Source: Patiria pectinifera (taxonomy: Eukaryota > Echinodermata > Asteroidea > Valvatida > Asterinidae). Taken from it: a stretch of DNA of 64,000 nt. Location: NCBI GenBank assembly GCA_029964075.1, contig CM057147.1, positions 14,839,513 to 14,903,512 on the forward strand. Reading direction: 5' to 3'. The position numbers and the translations under genes were made by a program. Under the pieces are notes generated by a model, which saw nothing but the letters and a program-made list of their open reading frames with translations, was not told the origin of the DNA and made no database searches. Shown here one piece after another: positions 60,901 through 64,000 of this stretch (the stretch's first letter is position 1; every line of letters begins with the position of its first letter).

Positions 60901-61108
60901 CCGACGCTTCATGTGGGACGGCTACAGCCTGGAGCCCGGCTCTTTCCAATTCGACAGGAAGTTCTTTGGATGCGGCCGATTACAAGACAGCAGCATCTAC
61001 AATTCAGCCGGCAACGGGCAAGCATCGAGTAGGACCATTCGTAATTGGGCACTGGTGCCCGGCATGTTGGCAGTCTCAATAGCAGCGCGTCACCTGATAC
61101 TTCATTAA
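43036..61108 (+). CDS. MMP-C: membrane-type-like matrix metalloproteinase with altered cysteine switch, 8 exons
   Basis: Third tandem MMP. Exons: 43036-43230, 46445-46713, 47795-48075, 49756-49914, 50713-50873, 57627-57801, 58414-58692, 60870-61108; 1758 nt, 585 aa, frame open. Signal peptide about 1-23, then an acidic Gly/Glu/Asp-rich stretch to 65; propeptide from 66; cysteine switch PRCGNKD 119-125 (Cys121; usual core PRCGVPD or similar); run of six Arg 134-139 before catalytic Tyr140; zinc ligands His258, His262, His268 with Glu259; Met-turn Met276; hinge 303-335 opening RRRG; hemopexin domain Cys336 to Cys541; C-terminal hydrophobic stretch 566-585 broken by Arg-His, so the anchor is less clear than in MMP-A and MMP-B. 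Intron 5 carries an intact retrotransposon. Exon structure matches MMP-B. Confidence 0.92.
43381..43863. mobile_element. TTAA-flanked repeat of the GGGTGCA family, MMP-C intron 1
   Basis: 483 bp, ends GGGTGCA and TGCACCC, flanked by TTAA (43377-43380 and 43864-43867). Best-defined of five family members in the window. Confidence 0.7.
45107..45580. mobile_element. GGGTGCA-family repeat, MMP-C intron 1, inverted
   Basis: Inverse orientation relative to the other four copies. Matches 33931-34402 most closely (GGCTTCCAATTCTG..., GAGCTCATG). Confidence 0.6.
46445..46713 (+). CDS. MMP-C exon 2: propeptide, variant cysteine switch, poly-Arg site
   Basis: Acceptor aacag, donor gtaatt, phase 0 to 2. 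Encodes [30 protein letters not shown] and KKDLTY. The switch keeps Pro-Arg-Cys-Gly and Asp but has Asn-Lys in place of a hydrophobic residue and Pro. Confidence 0.93.
47029..47470. mobile_element. Truncated copy of the palindromic mariner-like MITE, MMP-C intron 2
   Basis: Right end ACTCACCCTGTA complete; the left arm starts inside the element, so about 130 bp are missing. Interior matches 12791-13264. Confidence 0.65.
47795..48075 (+). CDS. MMP-C exon 3: N-terminal half of catalytic domain
   Basis: Acceptor gcccag, donor gtaagg, phase 2 to 1. Contains [20 protein letters not shown] and GDAHFDEIE. Confidence 0.95.
48155..48282. repeat. Long perfect-stem hairpin in MMP-C intron 3
   Basis: Arms of about 50 bp (ACACTCTGTTTAAGACC...GATAATTACCC) around a short loop CTCGGCTTTACCTC, with very few mismatches. 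Confidence 0.75.
48380..48790. repeat. Dispersed repeat, copy in MMP-C intron 3
   Basis: Inverse copy of 41380-41750, adjoining the hairpin at 48155-48282, which shares the motif GTTTAAGACC. Confidence 0.55.
49756..49914 (+). CDS. MMP-C exon 4: active-site helix and Met-turn
   Basis: 159 nt, acceptor actatag, donor gtaaga. Encodes [11 protein letters not shown] and SMMAP. Confidence 0.95.
49915..50712 (+). other. MMP-C intron 4
   Basis: No repeat or coding signal recognised. Confidence 0.5.
50713..50873 (+). CDS. MMP-C exon 5: hinge and blade I start
   Basis: Acceptor tcaaag, donor gtaagt. Reads [17 protein letters not shown]..., then TPTC (Cys336). The basic RRRG opening is unlike the paralogues and could be a second cleavage site. 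Confidence 0.9.
51115..51305 (+). repeat. Third copy of the dispersed repeat of 15.5-16.1 kb
   Basis: Matches both upstream copies and ends at AATGCAGAAACAAACTCAC, where RT-like coding sequence begins; it may be part of the same LINE. Confidence 0.5.
51300..51786 (+). pseudogene. Decayed 3' part of a LINE reverse transcriptase ORF
   Basis: Same-frame stretches at 51300-51477 and 51595-51783, with a stop between them. The first reads [19 protein letters not shown] and then [15 protein letters not shown], a pattern typical of the C-terminal end of jockey/L2/CR1-type RT proteins after the polymerase domain. It sits in MMP-C intron 5 next to the retrotransposon. Exact clade not determined. Confidence 0.6.
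52054..52119 (-). repeat. YR retrotransposon split repeat B2 (3' terminus)
   Basis: 66 bp matching B1. Taken as the 3' end because its outer edge coincides with the B-A joint at 52800/52801. It is separated from A2 by 508 bp of AT-rich unique sequence. Confidence 0.8.
52628..52800 (-). repeat. YR retrotransposon split repeat A2
   Basis: 173 bp, same sequence as A1; directly abuts B1, so it carries the B-A joint expected of a circular intermediate. Confidence 0.88.
52801..52866 (-). repeat. YR retrotransposon split repeat B1
   Basis: 66 bp beginning ctcaataacctccacatcac on the plus strand; identical to 52054-52119. Confidence 0.85.
52972..54144 (-). CDS. YR retrotransposon tyrosine recombinase
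   Basis: 390 aa. N-terminal SAM-like DNA-binding region about 70-180, catalytic region about 185-385 with the tyrosine recombinase set: Arg223 (FFRFNEL), His338 and Arg341 (HSLRSGG), His361 (HGRW) and Tyr373 nucleophile (DSYIQ). It would integrate the circular DNA copy by recombination. The first ~30 codons lie in a tandem repeat, so the true start may be a later Met such as Met46. The stop codon TAA runs directly into an A tract. Confidence 0.92.
   Translation of the reverse strand: MIIRGKTIYIMLHIKAGCRAQIIRRRDSDGIREEAICGLVRNTFLMNILLAGLHIFSQVPWLKATSITDPVMKELYAKLPQAVMQDRASSTVSQYSNGFQRWKKWAQARSQPVQVLPATPLDVALYLLSIMQTSKTPAPVTSAFYSIAWAHRLASLPSPTEHTLPRSVHEAAKRTLSKANLRKEPLSLEIIQQLCQKYPLRTIQLYSLRTIAMIVIGFAGFFRFNELSHIKRSDLVFTNTHVNIFVEKSKTDKYRDGSWVLISRSGENTCPVTILEHYLSLCNLRENSDEYIFRCFTQCKDGLKLREHNSPISYTRAREVFLEMLKEVVPDTSRYGLHSLRSGGATLAANRGIQDRLLKKHGRWVSDTAKDSYIQEAISEKIKVSKSLGL
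54065..54325 (-). repeat. Five-copy tandem repeat between RT and recombinase genes
   Basis: Five copies, 50-63 bp apart, of a core reading CTCGTATTAT then a few bases then GCTCGGCAGCC on the plus strand, separated by AT-rich spacers. The copy nearest 54080 overlaps the first codons of the recombinase frame. Confidence 0.8.
54630..56945 (-). CDS. YR retrotransposon reverse transcriptase-RNase H
   Basis: 771-codon open frame; roughly the first 100 codons overlap gag and are probably not a separate domain. RT palm motifs: [11 protein letters not shown] (Asp271) and YLDDGLG (339-345, YxDD). RNase [12 protein letters not shown] (Asp503), RELKAVE (Glu538), FTDSQN (Asp563). After it comes a stretch [11 protein letters not shown]...[11 protein letters not shown] common downstream of RNase H in DIRS/Ngaro elements. 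It copies element RNA into DNA. The stop TGA (54632-54630) is followed after one base by an A-rich tract on the coding strand. Confidence 0.92.
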   Translation of the reverse strand: MRKGSIEQRLGQSRNSNVPESDVEATVSAHTTASIFVPHTDTATQLTNVPFDQDKSQKQAPALLVGAVATGGENAHSSNQEGAPPPPQQPSSLRQETPEPPREEATSHKSQSRTADTFQDKYMEEVNNNYEWEQGDKGQAIKGNLRRHSKFWHEHCTNEFILDTIDHGYKIPFHSFPEKSYTSNNRSAIRNTSFVSESILKLIEEGRIQECTSKPKVVNPLSVSIQASGKKRLILDLRVVNFHIWKEKVKYEDLKTASLYLSKGKFMFSFDLKSGYHHIEIFREHTEYLGFAWTFGSHIRYFKFLVLPFGLSSAPYLFTKIMRVFVKKWRAEGKEIVLYLDDGLGVGNSMSETKAHSQAVHKDLIQAGFVPNDEKSHWDPQQTCQWLGFVLDTEKGVISPVQSKLLRIKDEANKAMNNRNVHVRSLASIVGQIIAMTPSMGNVTRLMTRVMLSNVQSAPSWHHTIHLTTEAKRELEFWIRNISGLKPVPMKPDFTYQKVVYSDASGVGAGGYVVQVNGAFAHGNWDECEKSRSSTWRELKAVEIVLKSFLPLLSSTSVKWFTDSQNVVSIIEVGSGKQELHQLAYSIYSTCVERCINLKVDWIPRSLNDKADSLSRLVDYDDWSLNDSLFRKFDALWGPHTVDRFANYYNRKITRYNSRFWNPGAEAVDAFTESWTNENNWLVPPISLIAKVILHLKANKAIGTLVVPHWPSSPFWPLITDSASGQYVPQVIAMRQFSASSRSFVVGKSNHTLFKEESPRFQMLALRLSFI
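56641..57375 (-). CDS. YR retrotransposon gag-like protein with CCHC zinc knuckle
   Basis: 244 aa. Residues about 25-60 are Gln/Glu/Ala-rich and coiled-coil-like; 145-200 are basic and Arg/Asn/Phe-rich; the zinc knuckle is [14 protein letters not shown] with Cys205, Cys208, His213, Cys218 (C-x2-C-x4-H-x4-C). It presumably coats the element RNA. First gene after repeat A1. Its last 305 nt overlap the RT frame, so RT is probably made by frameshifting or internal initiation. Confidence 0.85.
   Translation of the reverse strand: MNGQSSGEQMATPNQLLHAFQATTAELQKTFKESCAALKNELAQQQTETAQALSQEIKANTNKKWKKEGNRRQFQFNSEVLDSLNKAVEATKSGNLLSCASHLEEAIKKMSTRQKLIRLADNSEGGWQTVMEYETNELASNSEDEKRINRAEARAIKKLKRPRIGRGSNRFRPYNSFNFRPPYGYSNTANQRSFRPRQEPKTGSCFACGGSGHWRRECPLVQPGRSSAPSTATFITSARDARAT
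57408..57580 (-). repeat. YR retrotransposon split repeat A1
   Basis: 173-bp terminal repeat matching 52628-52800. Forms the 5' end of the element, which reads AAATGATATTTCGTTCGG inward on the minus strand. Confidence 0.88.
57627..57801 (+). CDS. MMP-C exon 6: hemopexin blade I-II
   Basis: Acceptor tctcag, donor gtgatt, phase 0 to 1. Reads [11 protein letters not shown], then TAVDAAYKR and LRFFKG. It starts 46 bp after the end of the retrotransposon. Confidence 0.92.
57902..58350 (-). mobile_element. tRNA-derived SINE, family 1, in MMP-C intron 6, interrupted by a MITE
   Basis: Reverse copy with GGATTCGAACC B box near 58290. Its body is interrupted at 58052-58214. An A-rich tract precedes it at 57867-57901. 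Confidence 0.7.
58052..58214. mobile_element. 163-bp MITE nested in a SINE
   Basis: Interrupts SINE sequence that reads ATGCCGGTACCC in the uninterrupted copy. CCGGT stands at both joints (58047-58051 and 58210-58214). The ends are inverted (CCGGTGT..C.TGAA). It resembles parts of the repeats at 41380-41750 and 48380-48790. Confidence 0.65.
58414..58692 (+). CDS. MMP-C exon 7: hemopexin blades II-III, fused exon
   Basis: Acceptor ttgcag, donor gtgcgt, phase 1 to 1. Contains [34 protein letters not shown] and IDGAFFAAG. As in MMP-B there is no intron between blades II and III. Confidence 0.92.
58693..60869 (+). other. MMP-C intron 7
   Basis: Apart from the LINE tail at 60120-60610 I see only unique AT-rich DNA and a short CG-rich stretch (58903-58919). 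Confidence 0.5.
60120..60610 (+). mobile_element. 5'-truncated LINE 3' end with (GAATT)n tail
   Basis: T-rich 3'-UTR-like sequence with a short hairpin (AAGCCTCGGCTT) at about 60370, an ATAAA motif and a terminal (TTGAA)n run at 60575-60610, as in L2/CR1-type non-LTR elements. Lies in MMP-C intron 7. Confidence 0.5.
60870..61108 (+). CDS. MMP-C exon 8: blade IV and C-terminus
   Basis: Acceptor tttcag. Contains [13 protein letters not shown] and FFGC (Cys541), a Ser/Asn/Gly stretch, and a moderately hydrophobic end ([13 protein letters not shown]) followed by RHLILH and TAA. This may still be a GPI signal, but Arg580 and His581 break it. Confidence 0.9.
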
Positions 61109-61536
61109 ATGAAAAGATATTCTCTTTTATTTCACCAACAAGGGATTTGCTTTTATCGACATAAGTGGCCATTTTTTTTTGGGGGGGGGGGACTGTTTTC
61201 AACGACTCCGTGCGTGAACAAAAGAGGGCGTACGATAACAAGGAGAGCGTGTGCAGTACCCTTCGCTGGTTCACGCTCGCCATTCACCGCTTATGTGATC
61301 TGTCACACCAGCGTGCGCTAAGCAGTATGGTGTCTGCTAGTGCTTACAAGTTGGCACTATTATTTTCACCGAGATTTACTTATGCATACCGCTTATTACT
61401 AAACAGTTTGTTTTCATTCTTATTACTCACATTTTGAAAACAGACTCACCTTGTAGAAATTGAAAATGGGCGTCATACCAACTGAACTCAAGCTGCCAAT
61501 ATGATTAGTGGCTGAGTAAATTTTGATATTTATTTC

Positions 61537-61542
61537 AATAAA
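61537..61542 (+). terminator. Probable poly(A) signal of MMP-C
   Basis: AATAAA 429 nt after the stop codon, followed by a GT/T-rich stretch (AGTTTGGTCGTT). Confidence 0.55.
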
Positions 61543-64000
61543 GTTTGGTCGTTATCGATTTAAAAAAAACAGGGACCGAGAAGCGGGAGACATTCTGAGA
61601 CGTTTTCTGGAAGAATAGGTAGGCTACACGCGGGCCTACACGTGCACCGGCTACAAAAATCTATGAGCATGCGCACGACTGCTTAGCCTCGGCAACCAAG
61701 GAACTTAGCCCCATGTCGGCTGATGCCGCTAGTGTGTCTCCATTTTGGGCCAAAAAGTTTGTTCGCCTATTATACTGCTAAAATGTTCATCTACTATAGA
61801 ATACCTGATTGTGCTGGATCACATTAAATGTATAATTACGAACTTTGGCAAAGTATTTGTACTTTATAGCTATTAAGACAAAGTAGCTGGAATTCCTACA
61901 ATAATGACTATGACTTTTGAAATAGCGACTCATTGACTTTATGTTAGAGATAACAGATTGTAGTGTTAGTGCAAAACTGCAATTGTAGACATGGAGGCTG
62001 GTGACCGCTGGAGGGCGCAAAGTTTGTGTAATGATATACAAAACAACATTCTCATCTTTTCTGACAATTCGTAATGATAATTGGATTTGATCAAGCTCAA
62101 TACTGCAACAAAATGAACATGGCTTTTACATAATAAAAAGAAATGCATACCGTTTGATAAGTATTAACGATTTTGTAAAATGTCCATAAGAAAAAAGGGG
62201 ATACGAACAAAACCCGTGAACAATACTTTGCATAATTGGAACTTAATGATGATCCCCGTGCAGTCTCGAGTTTCGCCTGAAAAAAAAAACATTTGTTTTA
62301 TTTTGTCAATTGCTATTTTCCTAGTAGTAACAAAGTTACTCCCTTTTGAATGAGACATCAAATGAGAAAATCCACCGGTGTTTAGTAACTGAATTATTTC
62401 TTTACAAACTTCGTTGCGATAATTCGGCTCTCGCATTTGTGCGGAAAATGAAAGCCTTTTTCCGAGGGTTGCAGAAAAAAAATTACAAATTGAAATTCGC
62501 CACAGGAGGAAAAAGATCTATCTTTTTGAAAAGCACGGGCCACGCATAGCGAAAAGTTATTTTTTGTTTGTAAATATACTTTTTAAATAGCAAAAAAAGG
62601 ACCTTTACTTACCTATTGGAATTGACATGGTTTTCAAGGTTATATATATATTTAAATAATTATAATATACTGTACAGCTATATTACGACCGATGTTACCA
62701 TGTAATCAAGTTGTGCATGTATGACCCTTATTTTCGCGCACTACAATTTTGCATCTTTCAGTCGGTAAAAATATATTTCTTGTTCATCTGATTTTCTTCC
62801 TGTATAAGACGTATAAGACGGTACTCTTCCTGTCTGTCATCCATTGCTTGGATTTATACTTTGTTATGTTTGCTGTTTTTCACGAATCAATTAAAATGTT
62901 GTAAACAAACTGACAATTAGTTTGAACATCGTTTCCAATTTATTTCGCGTTTTCATCATGATGTCGCATCAAAGGCTTTTTCAATGCGTTTAAGGAAAAC
63001 TAACTTTCACTCACATACCATTCACTAAAAAAAAAATCCAGATCCCCTTTACAGCCATGTGGTAGCGAAGGCCGATTTCTACAAGTTACGCAACACTTTA
63101 TTTTGAATGAAACTACGTGCACACAGACATGTTCACGTTGGCGGGCGAAATATTTGAATATTAATTTCTCCCGTTTGGAAGACCAAGCAACTTTCAGAGT
63201 TTCTTTCCCTTAATGATCCCATTATGTGCTAAAAATCGTTTTGATAATTCAGAACTTTCCGTTGAAATTGGAAATAAAGGCCTGGTAACGTGCATTTTTA
63301 AAAGTTGTAACACTGGTGTTTGCAACTATGTCAATCTTCAAAAGTCTCACGTATATTAATAAGGTTCCTATCCAGTATGGTGTCCAGTAAAAAAAATTGC
63401 AGAAAAGCCTCCTTCACGACTCGGAGTTATTAATTAATAAATATCACCTTTTTTGCCAGCTTCCGTTGATACCGAGATTCACGCGAAGTCACGCCGAGTC
63501 GATGCTAATGAATATGCTAATATACGCTTCGTCATAGTTGCCCCAAAATCAGCCAACCTGAAAACGATGCACGTGACTTTATATGGTCGGCCAAAAATCC
63601 TCGTCGAAATTTACCTTGGAGATAGTAACTTCAAGGTATAACACAAGCGTTTGCATTAAGCTGAAATTCGGAATATATATTGTTCATTGTTCATTGTTCA
63701 TTGTTCATTGTTCATTTATTTTCCACAGTGCCACACATTTTTAATGATCGTAATTAATACAAAAAAGATACTATATAAACAGATAGTGAGACTGTAGAGG
63801 AACCCACTAAGAAGCTAAGCTTGTAATCGTAGGCCCCTTGTATACAAATTTAAAGTTGCTTTTAATACATAAGACACAGGACAGACAATAGACAAGGACA
63901 ATACACAAACTTTACATGCCAGTTAACAAGCAGGATAAGATTTGTTGCACAAGCAATTCTCGAAGTTAATGGGTTACACGGGATCATAATAATTATACAA
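61543..64000. other. Downstream flank
   Basis: AT-rich; one weak exon-like frame at about 63463-63634, a TGTTCAT repeat, and no recognised gene. Confidence 0.5.
63680..63716. repeat. 7-bp tandem repeat (TGTTCAT)n
   Basis: Five copies in intergenic DNA near the right edge. Confidence 0.8.

Overview
The window reads as genomic DNA of an animal, most likely an invertebrate deuterostome (echinoderm-like; hemichordate or amphioxus are not excluded). Evidence: GC-rich exons with GT..AG introns set in AT-rich, repeat-laden DNA; three head-to-tail matrix metalloproteinase (MMP) genes; tRNA-derived SINEs, many short inverted-repeat DNA elements, LINE remnants, and a tyrosine-recombinase (YR) retrotransposon. 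The species cannot be named from the sequence alone.

All recognisable host genes are on the + strand and are paralogues of one family, called here MMP-A (3413-13574, 9 exons, 546 aa), MMP-B (22877-36270, 8 exons, 543 aa) and MMP-C (43036-61108, 8 exons, 585 aa). Each model was assembled by hand from splice sites and stays in frame. Each encodes a signal peptide, a propeptide with a cysteine-switch core PRCG, a basic furin-type site directly before the catalytic domain, a metzincin zinc motif HExxHSLGLxH plus Met-turn, a proline-rich hinge, a four-bladed hemopexin domain closed by one Cys near each end, and a hydrophobic C-terminus. The layout is that of GPI-anchored membrane-type MMPs: made as zymogens, cut by furin in the secretory path, displayed on the cell surface to cut matrix or surface proteins. 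MMP-A and MMP-B have clear GPI-type tails; the MMP-C tail is less clean. MMP-C also has an altered cysteine switch (PRCGNKD) and a run of six arginines.

Layout: 1-3240 upstream DNA with repeat fragments; 3244-14738 MMP-A with TATA box and probable poly(A) signal; 14739-22600 repeat-rich intergenic DNA holding a 456-bp fold-back element of 21-bp repeats; 22615-37706 MMP-B; 37707-42980 intergenic DNA with a 600-bp near-palindrome and two copies of a TTAA-type repeat; 42985-61542 MMP-C; 61543-64000 no recognised gene.

The most complete mobile element is a 5.5-kb YR retrotransposon (52054-57580, minus strand) in MMP-C intron 5. It has open gag, RT-RNase H and tyrosine recombinase frames and split direct repeats, and it ends only 46 bp before the exon 6 acceptor. 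Introns also hold hAT-type elements with 8-bp target duplications, mariner-like palindromes with TA ends, piggyBac-like TTAA-flanked repeats, SINEs, and a MITE nested in a SINE.
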